Source: an uncultured Gluconobacter sp. (GTDB lineage Bacteria; Pseudomonadota; Alphaproteobacteria; Acetobacterales; Acetobacteraceae). Taken from it: 5,397 bases of DNA. The notes under the pieces were generated by a model. It was given only the letters and a program-made list of their open reading frames with translations, did no database searches and was not told the origin of the DNA. This document shows positions 1 through 5,397 of this stretch, piece by piece; within the stretch, counting starts at the first letter, position 1; every line of letters starts with the position of its first letter. The position numbers were made by a program, and so were the translations under genes. The stretch lies in NCBI GenBank assembly GCA_937880175.1, contig CALFLO010000047.1:1-5397 (forward strand), given 5' to 3'.

Positions 1-16
1 TTTTCCATATACAAAT

Positions 17-47
17 GCACCCTTTCGGGTGCGGTCCCTGCGGGACC
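17..47. repeat. Two back-to-back perfect hairpins
   Basis: Two inverted repeats stand directly next to each other. The first is GCACCC (17-22), loop TTTC, GGGTGC (27-32). The second is GGTCCC (33-38), loop TGC, GGGACC (42-47). Both have fully paired 6-bp GC-rich stems. Neither is followed by a clear T-run on the + strand; on the - strand the first hairpin is followed by a moderately T-rich stretch (ATTTGTAT). They may mark the end of a gene lying left of the window, or be a structured recombination or replication site. Function is not known from the sequence. Confidence 0.6.
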
Positions 48-96
48 ATCAGGCAACCGGATCTGGGGACGCCGTTCGACGCTCTTGAGAGGGTGC

Positions 97-127
97 TTTT
101 CGTCGTGCTGTAATTGCTGTATATTAC
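97..127 (+). promoter_or_regulatory. Candidate promoter and operator of the first toxin-antitoxin cassette
   Basis: A -10-like TATATT (120-125) lies 17 bases after a poor -35-like TTTTCG (97-102). The inverted repeat GTAAT (110-114), 8-base gap, ATTAC (123-127) overlaps the -10 box. Phd/YefM antitoxins normally repress their own promoter by binding palindromes of this kind, so autoregulation is plausible. The box matches are weak and the repeat arms are only 5 bp, so this is a tentative call. Confidence 0.3.
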
Positions 128-174
128 GACAAAAACAGCGTTGATGTATGTCCAAAGGAGCGGAGAGCCCGACA

Positions 175-426
175 ATGCGTACCTTTTCAACCAGTGATCT
201 GTCCCGGAAATCGGGAGACATTATTGCCAGCGCGCTCCAGGGACCGATCGCCATCAGCCAGCGCGGAAAGCCTCGTCTGGTGGTGTTGAGTGTCGAGCAG
301 TACGAGGCGCTCAGACAGTCGCAGCCCGACCGCCGCGTGTCTGGAGCTACGGCCGATATGCCCGCCGATCTGGCAGAGGATGTCGCGCAGGCGATTGATG
401 CGTTCCTGTCTCCGGACAAGCGCTAA
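175..426 (+). CDS. Type II antitoxin, Phd/YefM-like
   Basis: Predicted antitoxin of a type II toxin-antitoxin pair: an 83-residue cytoplasmic protein that should neutralise the toxin encoded just downstream and repress the shared promoter. The N-terminus has the Phd/YefM pattern: MRTFSTSDLSRKSGDII, then a short strand (GPIAISQRGKPRLVVLS) and EQYEAL. This matches the DNA-binding and dimerisation fold of the family, in which a segment like 'VLS.EQYEAL' is typical. The last 30 or so residues are acidic and probably form the toxin-binding tail (DMPADLAEDVAQAIDAFL). An in-frame ATG exists at 148, but the start at 175 is preferred because a purine-rich GGAGCGGAG (157-165) ends 9 bases before it, the 148 ATG has no ribosome site, and the family motif begins at 175. 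The toxin start follows within 2-11 bases, which points to an operon. Confidence 0.85.
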   Translation: MRTFSTSDLSRKSGDIIASALQGPIAISQRGKPRLVVLSVEQYEALRQSQPDRRVSGATADMPADLAEDVAQAIDAFLSPDKR

Positions 427-437
427 CCGTGAGCGCC

Positions 438-842
438 ATGTTCGAGCCCGGTAAGGTTCTGCACTACCCCTATCTGTGGCACTGGCAGGATGCACAGGGC
501 GAGACAGAGGGGCGCAAGGACCGGCCAGTCGCCGTAGCCGTGCTGTTCGTCGGCCGCGATGGTCAGGACTATGTTCTGCTGCTGCCTCTCACCACGCAGA
601 AGCCAGCGGAGGGACGACAGGCCATCGAGATCCCGGCAACGGAGAAGCCGCGTGCGGCGCTCGATCAGAACCGCAGTCAGTGGCTCATGCTGGATGAGTA
701 CAATCTCGATCCGGTCAAGGGCTCGTATTACCTTCGGCAGTCCGCCGTGACAGGGCAGTTCAGCAAGGCGTTCATGCGGACGGTTCTGGAGCAGTTTCGC
801 AGCCTGTTCCCGCAGGCAAGGCGTGTGGCCCGTCATCCCTGA
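438..842 (+). CDS. PemK/MazF-like toxin of the first cassette
   Basis: Predicted toxin partner of the Phd-like antitoxin, about 134 residues. PemK/MazF-fold toxins are usually sequence-specific mRNA endonucleases, so the likely target is cellular RNA. Visible signs, numbered from the GTG at 429, are GRKDRPVAVAV (28-38), which resembles the 'RP..V' strand of the family; LPLTT (52-56), the position of the MazF 'PLTS' motif; and LDQNRSQWLMLDEYN (78-92) followed by a C-terminal helix (AFMRTVLEQFRSLF). The match is divergent, so the family call rests on pattern and context. Two starts are possible: GTG at 429, two bases after the antitoxin stop, or ATG at 438. Neither has a good ribosome site, which suggests translation coupled to the antitoxin; the ATG is chosen because the recognisable domain begins with FEPG right after it. 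The gene could also be an uncharacterised PemK-fold protein that is not a toxin. Confidence 0.7.
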   Translation: MFEPGKVLHYPYLWHWQDAQGETEGRKDRPVAVAVLFVGRDGQDYVLLLPLTTQKPAEGRQAIEIPATEKPRAALDQNRSQWLMLDEYNLDPVKGSYYLRQSAVTGQFSKAFMRTVLEQFRSLFPQARRVARHP

Positions 843-906
843 CGCGTCCTGCTGACCCCCGCCGATCGCACTCACAACCCAGGATGGGAGAATGCCTCTT
901 TCAGTA

Positions 907-914
907 AGAAGGAG
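907..914 (+). promoter_or_regulatory. Strong ribosome binding site that fixes a GTG start
   Basis: AGAAGGAG at 907-914 lies 10 bases before the GTG at 925 and is the best Shine-Dalgarno match in the window. It supports the non-ATG start of the small gene ahead of the relaxase. No in-frame ATG lies near that start, so the site decides it. Confidence 0.75.
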
Positions 915-924
915 CTGACCATCC

Positions 925-1203
925 GTGTCTGACGTCGAAGACTTTACGCTGTCTCACCCTCTCAAGGAGCAGAGCCAGTTTGAACTGCTTGTCATGACCC
1001 GTCTTAACCAGTTCGGGGAAATGCTTGCCCAGATCCATCAGCTGGTCAGCCCGCCTGATACGCCACAGGAGGGAGAGGGCCTGCACGAGGTCATGGTTCG
1101 CATGGCGAACGCATTGGACCGCCAGGGCAGTGTCCTGGAGCAGCTCTGCGAACAGGTTGCGAGGCTTGAGCGCGGGAGCGGCGAGGCGGCCGAGCAGGCA
1201 TGA
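925..1203 (+). CDS. Small protein of unknown function coupled to the relaxase
   Basis: A 92-residue soluble protein that I do not recognise. It is probably all helical, with two amphipathic stretches: KEQSQFELLVMTRLNQFGEM (14-33) and MVRMANALDRQGSVLEQLCE (57-76), then VARLERG. The second stretch has hydrophobic residues spaced as in a short coiled coil. The sequence is acidic overall, with no signal peptide, membrane segment or ribbon-helix-helix pattern. It begins at a GTG with a strong ribosome site, and its stop overlaps the relaxase ATG (ATGA, 1200-1203), so the two should be made together. In other MOBF systems (for example TrwA with TrwC) a small protein encoded next to the relaxase binds oriT and helps the nick. 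An accessory relaxosome role is therefore a reasonable inference from position only; there is no sequence similarity behind it. Confidence 0.8.
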   Translation: MSDVEDFTLSHPLKEQSQFELLVMTRLNQFGEMLAQIHQLVSPPDTPQEGEGLHEVMVRMANALDRQGSVLEQLCEQVARLERGSGEAAEQA

Positions 1204-4200
1204 TCACTTACCGCAAGCTTTCTGCGGCCGGGGCCGGGAAGCTCATCGTCGCCTATCTGCGCGAGCATCAGCTGGAGCCGGAAAAGGATGCCCGGTTCGA
1301 GCGGAACGGCGAGAAGAGCCAGTTTGAATCCGGTGATCGCCTGAACTCCTATTACACCGGACGCGATGCCCGCGGAAGTTGGGCCCCTGATATGAGCGAA
1401 CGGATTGCCAGTCAGCTCGGCATTGATGTGACGACGCGCCCGACCGATGAAGCCCTCGCACGTCTGTTTGAGGGCAAGCGCGCTGACACGGGGGAGAAAT
1501 GGGCAGGGGCTCATGCGAACCGGGAGATTTCCGGGATTGATTTCACGGCCGCCCCGGACAAGAGCGTCACCCTTGCGGCAGAGTTTGCTTCCACGAAAGC
1601 CGAGCAGGCCCTTATCTGGTCCGCCATCCATCAGGCGAATGACCGTGCCATGGCGTTCATCGCCAAGGAGATCGGGATTGCACGACGTGGAAAGGGGGGC
1701 GTCTCGTACAACGAAGGCGGGGATGTTGGCTGGGTCTCGTTCCGTCATTACACGGCACGACCGGTCATGAAGATCCAGGATGGCGCACAAGGCCCCACGG
1801 CGGCGGTGGAAGTTCTGGTGCCGGGGGATCCACAGGCGCATATCCATAATATCATGTTCAACGCGGTCGCCACGGAGAGCGGGCACCTCGGGTCTCTGGA
1901 CAGCAAGCGCGTGACCAGGATGACGTCGCATATGTTTGGCGGATACTTCCAGGCCGAGCTTGCCTCCGAGCTTCGCAAGCTGGGTATCCGGGTGGACGTG
2001 GATGCTCGCGGTAAGGCCGTCGTTCTGAACGGCATTCCCGAAGAAGCCCGCGAGCTGTTTTCAAAGCGGAGCAAGCAGGCCGAGCGCATGGCCAAAGCCT
2101 TCGTCAAGCGGCAGGGCGGTGACTGGAAGGCCATGAGTGCCGAGCAGAAGTTCAAGATCCTGCATCAGGCCAATCTGACCTACCGGTCGAACAAATATAC
2201 CGGACGCAATGAGCGGGACATCTGGCGGGAAGAAGCCGATGAGATCGGCTGGCACCATGACACGGTCCTGACCGATGAGAAGACAGTGCTGCTGTCCCAG
2301 GCCGAGCGTTTCGAGAAGGCTTACGGGATTGCGGCCAAAATGCTGGCTGACGAATTTCGCACGGCCGCTGTCATCGACCGGGATGCCTTCCGCACCCATG
2401 CCGCGCACGGTCTCATTGCGGCTGGCATTGAGGGGATGGAGGACGTCGAACGGGTTGCTGACCTGATTCAAGAGCGCGGCATTGAGATCGACGGCCAACA
2501 GGTCCGCTTCCTTGAGCGCGAGCAGGATGGTCGCCTCCGGGTCGCGACAAGCGCCCAGATCGCCCTTGAAAAGGATATGGCCCGTCTTGCCGGCCTCTCG
2601 GCGCGGACGCGGGACGGCGCGCTCAGTGACGAGCAGATCGCCGCAGCCGTCGCCCGGTCGGGTCTCGACTTCACGCGCGAGCCGGCACACGGCGCCGCGC
2701 AGCTTGCGGCCATCAATGCGCTGGGTCAGGCGGGTGGTCTGGGTTTCCTGATTGGTGTCGCCGGCTCCGGTAAAACGACGCTGCTGAAGCCTCTGGTCGA
2801 TGCCTGGCAGGAGGATGGCCGCACCGTTATTGGCGCGGCCATTGCCTGGCGTCAGGCCGATGCGCTGAAGGATGCAGGCATTTCCCAGACCTACGCGATG
2901 ACTCCCCTTCTGGACGGTCTGGCGCAGGGAAAGATTGTCCTCGATCGGCAGTCGGTTCTTGTCCTTGATGAAGTCAGTCAGGTTTCCCCGCGTCAGCTGC
3001 TTGAGATCCTCCAGCTTCAGCAGGAAAAAGGATTTGCCCTTCGGGTGGTGGGCGACCGGGAACAGGTCCAGGCGATCGAGGCTGGCGATGCCGTGGAACT
3101 GCTTTTGCGGGTGATGCCCAAAGAAGCGCGTCCGGAGCTGTTGAGCACGATCCGCCAGAAGTCCGCGCGTGGTCGGCAGATTGCCAGCATGTTTCGCAGT
3201 CCTGGACGCGATCTGAGCCAGACCGAGGACGAGCAGAAGAAAGCCGATATTGCCCGGGCGCGTGAAGCCATCGACATGAAGCGCAAGGACGGCACGATCC
3301 GACTTGTGGGGGGTGACCATGAGCAGGTCGTCGAGCAGATCGCTGACCTGTATCTTCGACGCCGCGACATGCTGACGCAGGCCGGATCGCAGCGGGGTAT
3401 CACCATGTCGGCGCCGACCAACGAAGACGTCATGGATCTCAGCCGTGCCGTCCGCGACCGGCTGCGCAAGCGTGGCGAGATCGGGCAGGCGGAGATCGTC
3501 AAGGCCGCCATCGATCAGCGTGGCGTCACGTATGAGCTGCCTCTCGCAGTAGGAGACAGGGTTCGATTGTTTGCGAAAACCAGCGTCCGGATGGAGACCG
3601 CGCATGGGCGTCGCTGGCGTGATCTGGGTTCGAATGGCGACTTCACGACCGTCAAAGGCTGGTCCGATGAGGGGCTGGTGTTACAGAATGCGAAGGGACG
3701 GGAAGGGCTCGTACCCTGGACCCGGCTGGCCGACCCGAAGACCGGACGCGTCCGTCTTGGCTTTGGTCATGCCATGACGGTCGATGCGGCACAGGGTGTG
3801 ACGTCCGATGAGCATATCAACGCGATGCCGCGTGGATCTTCGGCCATGACAGGTTTTACCTCCTACGTTGCCGAAAGCCGGCATGTCCATCGCTGCTGGA
3901 CGGTCGTGTCGGAAGGATCCCTCCGGGAGGCCGAGACGTTTTCGCGGGCTTTGGGTGATATCCGGCCGGTGACGGTCAACGATCTGTATGACCGTCTGGC
4001 ATCTGACATGGGGCGGCATCCCTACAAGTCCCTGGCCGTCGATCTGGCAAAAGCCCGTCTTGCGCACGAAGAAGCCAACACGCGCTGGATCCGACAGAAC
4101 CACGTCAATGAGCGCACCCGCCAGAAGGGGCAGTCACCGGGCGGTCAGGTGCGTCGTCAGGTTGAGGAAGCCCCGATCCGGGATGTGCCGCGCGCGCAGT

Positions 4201-4403
4201 GGGACGATGTCAGTCGCAAGCTGCGCAAGGCCGGCTATGCCGCTCAGGACGCCCTGAATGCAGCGCGGCGGGTTGAAGATCTGCAGGAACGTCGGAGGAC
4301 GCAACAGGCTGAAGACCGGCTGCAGCGGGCTCGCGCCGCCGCACAGGCAGAAGAGCGGGAGCGCGATCGCACGCGGGTTCGTGACACAGGACGAGGAATG
4401 TAG
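1200..4403 (+). CDS. MOBF-family conjugative relaxase-helicase (TrwC/TraI type)
   Basis: A 1067-residue protein that should nick one strand at oriT, stay covalently bound to the 5' end through a tyrosine, and unwind the DNA for transfer. The TrwC relaxase domain spans about residues 1-350. Candidate catalytic tyrosines are Y51-Y52 (RLNSYYTGRD), and the metal-binding histidines are probably H183 (FRHYTARP), H214 and H216 (DPQAHIHN). An SF1 RecD-like helicase spans about 490-900: Walker A GVAGSGKTT (519-527), Walker B VLVLDE (586-591), GDREQ (618-622), STIRQ (649-653), TVDAAQG (860-866) and YVAESRH (889-895). The tail from about 940 is rich in Arg, Glu and Gln and probably coiled coil. Length is close to TrwC (about 970) and well below F TraI (1756). 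The ATG overlaps the stop of the preceding gene, so translation is likely coupled. Often annotated traA or trwC; the symbol is left blank because that naming varies. No frameshift or missing key helicase motif is seen. Confidence 0.95.
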   Translation: MITYRKLSAAGAGKLIVAYLREHQLEPEKDARFERNGEKSQFESGDRLNSYYTGRDARGSWAPDMSERIASQLGIDVTTRPTDEALARLFEGKRADTGEKWAGAHANREISGIDFTAAPDKSVTLAAEFASTKAEQALIWSAIHQANDRAMAFIAKEIGIARRGKGGVSYNEGGDVGWVSFRHYTARPVMKIQDGAQGPTAAVEVLVPGDPQAHIHNIMFNAVATESGHLGSLDSKRVTRMTSHMFGGYFQAELASELRKLGIRVDVDARGKAVVLNGIPEEARELFSKRSKQAERMAKAFVKRQGGDWKAMSAEQKFKILHQANLTYRSNKYTGRNERDIWREEADEIGWHHDTVLTDEKTVLLSQAERFEKAYGIAAKMLADEFRTAAVIDRDAFRTHAAHGLIAAGIEGMEDVERVADLIQERGIEIDGQQVRFLEREQDGRLRVATSAQIALEKDMARLAGLSARTRDGALSDEQIAAAVARSGLDFTREPAHGAAQLAAINALGQAGGLGFLIGVAGSGKTTLLKPLVDAWQEDGRTVIGAAIAWRQADALKDAGISQTYAMTPLLDGLAQGKIVLDRQSVLVLDEVSQVSPRQLLEILQLQQEKGFALRVVGDREQVQAIEAGDAVELLLRVMPKEARPELLSTIRQKSARGRQIASMFRSPGRDLSQTEDEQKKADIARAREAIDMKRKDGTIRLVGGDHEQVVEQIADLYLRRRDMLTQAGSQRGITMSAPTNEDVMDLSRAVRDRLRKRGEIGQAEIVKAAIDQRGVTYELPLAVGDRVRLFAKTSVRMETAHGRRWRDLGSNGDFTTVKGWSDEGLVLQNAKGREGLVPWTRLADPKTGRVRLGFGHAMTVDAAQGVTSDEHINAMPRGSSAMTGFTSYVAESRHVHRCWTVVSEGSLREAETFSRALGDIRPVTVNDLYDRLASDMGRHPYKSLAVDLAKARLAHEEANTRWIRQNHVNERTRQKGQSPGGQVRRQVEEAPIRDVPRAQWDDVSRKLRKAGYAAQDALNAARRVEDLQERRRTQQAEDRLQRARAAAQAEERERDRTRVRDTGRGM

Positions 4404-4570
4404 GTGAAGAGTTCGAATAATCCTCTGGTTTTTGACCTCTCTCTATGATTCCATTTCTCCCGCGTTGATTGGGGGGGAAGATGAACCAGTCCGGTTTCTT
4501 TGATATTGGAGGCCGGTGAGAGGATGGTCGAAAACGTATGTTAAAGGCACCTTCTTGGAGTGACTGATAC
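4404..4570. other. Intergenic stretch after the relaxase; possible transposase start remnant
   Basis: This gap separates the relaxase from the second toxin-antitoxin cassette. It is visibly richer in A and T than the genes and holds no clear terminator hairpin. A run of seven G (4471-4477) precedes the ATG of a 12-codon ORF (4481-4519) reading MNQSGFFDIGGR then TGA. The 'FFD' pattern near a start resembles the beginning of some IS5-group transposases, so this may be a scrap of a lost insertion sequence; the match is far too short to be sure. A second tiny ORF (ATG 4524, six codons, MVENVC) follows a GAGAGG. Neither is annotated as a gene. Confidence 0.3.
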
Positions 4571-4578
4571 CAAAAGCG

Positions 4579-4608
4579 TTGTTTCGCACTACGAAACGGC
4601 GCTACGAT
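4579..4608 (+). promoter_or_regulatory. Promoter with embedded operator of the second toxin-antitoxin cassette
   Basis: The perfect inverted repeat GTTTCG (4581-4586), CACTA, CGAAAC (4592-4597) lies between a -35-like TTGTTT (4579-4584) and a -10-like TACGAT (4603-4608), with an 18-base spacer. The arrangement is what is expected for a ribbon-helix-helix antitoxin that shuts off its own promoter. Both boxes match the consensus only partly. The start codon follows about 30 bases after the -10 box. Confidence 0.5.
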
Positions 4609-4637
4609 AACGACGTGCTGAATGTATGGAGTGCATT

Positions 4638-4865
4638 ATGGCATCCCCCCTTTCGATCCGTCTGGACGAGCGGTTGCGCACCGACCTGGAGCAGGAAGCA
4701 AAGGCGCGCGGTATCCCTCTGAGCCAGCTCATTCGTGATCTGCTGGAGACAGGGGCAAAGAGTGCGCGCCGAGACCGTATCCGCAGAGATAGTGCACGTG
4801 TTGCCGACTACGTCGCTGCAACGCCCTCCGCTCTAGCGCTTTTTGACGAAGCTGGCGGAACCTAA
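4638..4865 (+). CDS. Ribbon-helix-helix (CopG/MetJ-type) antitoxin
   Basis: A 75-residue predicted antitoxin and transcriptional repressor for the toxin that overlaps its 3' end. The N-terminus shows a ribbon-helix-helix pattern: strand LSIRLDERL, first helix TDLEQEAKARG, turn IPLS, second helix QLIRDLLETGAKSAR. The dimerised strands would contact the DNA major groove. The rest (RIRRDSARVADYVAATPSALALFDEAG) is the usual place for the toxin-binding segment. The start at 4638 is preferred to the in-frame ATG at 4626 because GGAG (4628-4631) sits 6 bases before it and the strand begins soon after. The perfect palindrome 40 bases upstream is its likely operator. The fold is confident; the antitoxin role comes from the fold plus the neighbouring gene. 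Confidence 0.82.
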   Translation: MASPLSIRLDERLRTDLEQEAKARGIPLSQLIRDLLETGAKSARRDRIRRDSARVADYVAATPSALALFDEAGGT

Positions 4866-5247
4866 GGCTCTTGATCGGCCGGTCGCCCTTGCAGCTATCT
4901 TCTCGCTTGGAGAAAGTGTTCTGGAGAACTGGCGCGGAGATGCACTGCCGAAGGAGCCCAACCATCGTTGCCCCGCTATTGCTGTCGAAGACGACCTCTT
5001 TCCGCCTGAGTGGCCGAATGTGATGCTTGGGCCACTGACCGAAGATGAGAACCTCGTCATTCCGGATCGTGCGGTACGGATCGACCTAACGGCTGATAAC
5101 GGCTGCACCAAACCCTGCTGGGCGGTCAGTGCTCTGCTTACCACCACATCTAAGCAACGTGTTACCGTAACAGGCAGCAAGGTGAGATCCGATCAGCTTG
5201 CTGCCATCAGACGTCAGATTGCGCTCCTGGTGGGATGCGACGGCTAG
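4843..5247 (+). CDS. MazF/PemK-like toxin of the second cassette
   Basis: Predicted toxin of about 134 residues paired with the ribbon-helix-helix antitoxin; by family it would cleave mRNA. Family-like segments, numbered from the TTG, are RCPAIAVEDD (42-51), comparable to the 'RPAVVV' strand; GPLTEDENL (63-71), at the place of 'PLTS'; ADNGCTKPCWAV (84-95), comparable to 'NGL.KPS.V'; and a final helix (AAIRRQIALLVG). The first 35 or so residues are unlike the usual 'RRGDI' MazF beginning. The reading frame has a TAG at 4834-4836, so TTG at 4843 is the earliest possible start and overlaps the antitoxin by 23 bases. CTG at 4852 is the next option. There is no evident ribosome site, so translation is probably coupled to the antitoxin, or the true start has been damaged. 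Family call is moderate. Confidence 0.65.
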   Translation: MTKLAEPKALDRPVALAAIFSLGESVLENWRGDALPKEPNHRCPAIAVEDDLFPPEWPNVMLGPLTEDENLVIPDRAVRIDLTADNGCTKPCWAVSALLTTTSKQRVTVTGSKVRSDQLAAIRRQIALLVGCDG

Positions 5248-5256
5248 GCAGATAGT

Positions 5257-5295
5257 CTCCGAGACGATGTGGGCTCGGAGCGACAGTTTCTGTCG
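5257..5295. repeat. Two adjacent hairpins downstream of the second toxin
   Basis: CTCCGAG (5257-5263) pairs with CTCGGAG (5274-5280) across a 10-base loop. It is followed without a gap by CGACAG (5281-5286), loop TTT, CTGTCG (5290-5295). Both stems are perfect. No T-run follows on either strand, so this is not a standard intrinsic terminator, although it could still end or protect the toxin transcript. The back-to-back layout recalls the hairpin pair at the left edge, with different sequence. Confidence 0.5.
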
Positions 5296-5364
5296 GCGAG
5301 CACTCACAACCACCTCGAGCAAAATGTCTCCTTTGCCTACGGGAGGCCATCGTGTGGAAAGTAC

Positions 5365-5381
5365 GCTAAACAACGTTTAGC
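5365..5381. promoter_or_regulatory. Inverted repeat abutting a start codon, possible operator
   Basis: GCTAAAC (5365-5371), AAC, GTTTAGC (5375-5381) is a perfect 7+7 inverted repeat. An ATG begins at the very next base (5382) and stays open to the window end (MNSRR). No Shine-Dalgarno sequence precedes it, so it may be a leaderless gene controlled by a protein bound at the repeat, or the ATG may be coincidental. The next gene lies outside the window, so its identity cannot be stated. Confidence 0.4.
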
Positions 5382-5397
5382 ATGAACAGTAGAAGAA

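Noticed and set aside
423..875. 150-codon open frame on the - strand over the first toxin
   Set aside because: It lies fully antisense to the toxin, which fits the antitoxin operon better; no domain is visible.
843..924. Possible oriT/nic or promoter ahead of the mobilisation genes
   Set aside because: No nic sequence of R388 or F type and no convincing -35/-10 pair was found; only the ribosome site is clear.
1038..1931. 297-codon open frame on the - strand
   Set aside because: It overlaps the small gene and the relaxase N-terminus, has no ribosome site or domain, and has shadow-like composition.
2061..3605. 514-codon open frame on the - strand inside the relaxase
   Set aside because: It is antisense to the helicase part of a clearly coding gene, and its protein shows no recognisable domain. 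Long opposite-strand frames are common in GC-rich genes.
4404..4470. Rho-independent terminator after the relaxase
   Set aside because: A run of T (4429-4433) is present, but no stable GC stem precedes it.
4833..5180. 115-codon open frame on the - strand over the second toxin
   Set aside because: The + strand frame has MazF-like motifs and the expected overlap with the antitoxin, while the - strand protein is rich in Ser and Arg with no motif.
1..5397. CRISPR array, tRNA or rRNA gene
   Set aside because: No spaced direct repeats, no tRNA cloverleaf pattern and no rRNA-like sequence were seen.

Overview
The window looks like a piece of a mobile plasmid, or an integrated plasmid-like element, from a GC-rich alphaproteobacterium. 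The style of the relaxase and of the small flanking genes suggests an acetic acid bacterium (Acetobacteraceae: Acetobacter, Gluconobacter, Komagataeibacter or similar). That placement is an inference from protein style and base composition, and no database search was run. All genes are on the + strand.

Layout, left to right. Positions 1-174 hold two back-to-back perfect hairpins (17-47) and a weak promoter/operator candidate. Positions 175-842 hold a two-gene toxin-antitoxin cassette: a Phd/YefM-like antitoxin, then a PemK/MazF-like toxin 11 bases or fewer downstream. Positions 925-4403 are a two-gene mobilisation unit: an unrecognised 92-residue protein with a GTG start, then a 1067-residue MOBF-type relaxase-helicase (TrwC/TraI type) whose ATG overlaps the stop of the small gene (ATGA). 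A 234-base gap (4404-4637) holds a seven-G run, a 12-codon ORF reminiscent of a transposase N-terminus, and a perfect inverted repeat between candidate -35 and -10 boxes. Positions 4638-5247 are a second toxin-antitoxin cassette: a ribbon-helix-helix antitoxin, overlapped by a MazF/PemK-like toxin that has no in-frame ATG near its start. Positions 5248-5397 are non-coding as far as can be seen, with two adjacent hairpins and a 7+7 inverted repeat directly in front of an ATG at 5382.

How the parts work together: the relaxase would nick oriT, stay covalently attached to the DNA strand and unwind it for transfer. The two addiction cassettes flanking it would penalise loss of the element. No T4SS, coupling-protein, replication or partition gene lies inside the window, and no known oriT/nic sequence was recognised. 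I found no convincing new multi-gene system. The most interesting points are the two PemK/MazF-fold toxins paired with unrelated antitoxin families around one relaxase, the uncharacterised protein coupled to the relaxase, and the palindromes at the window ends.
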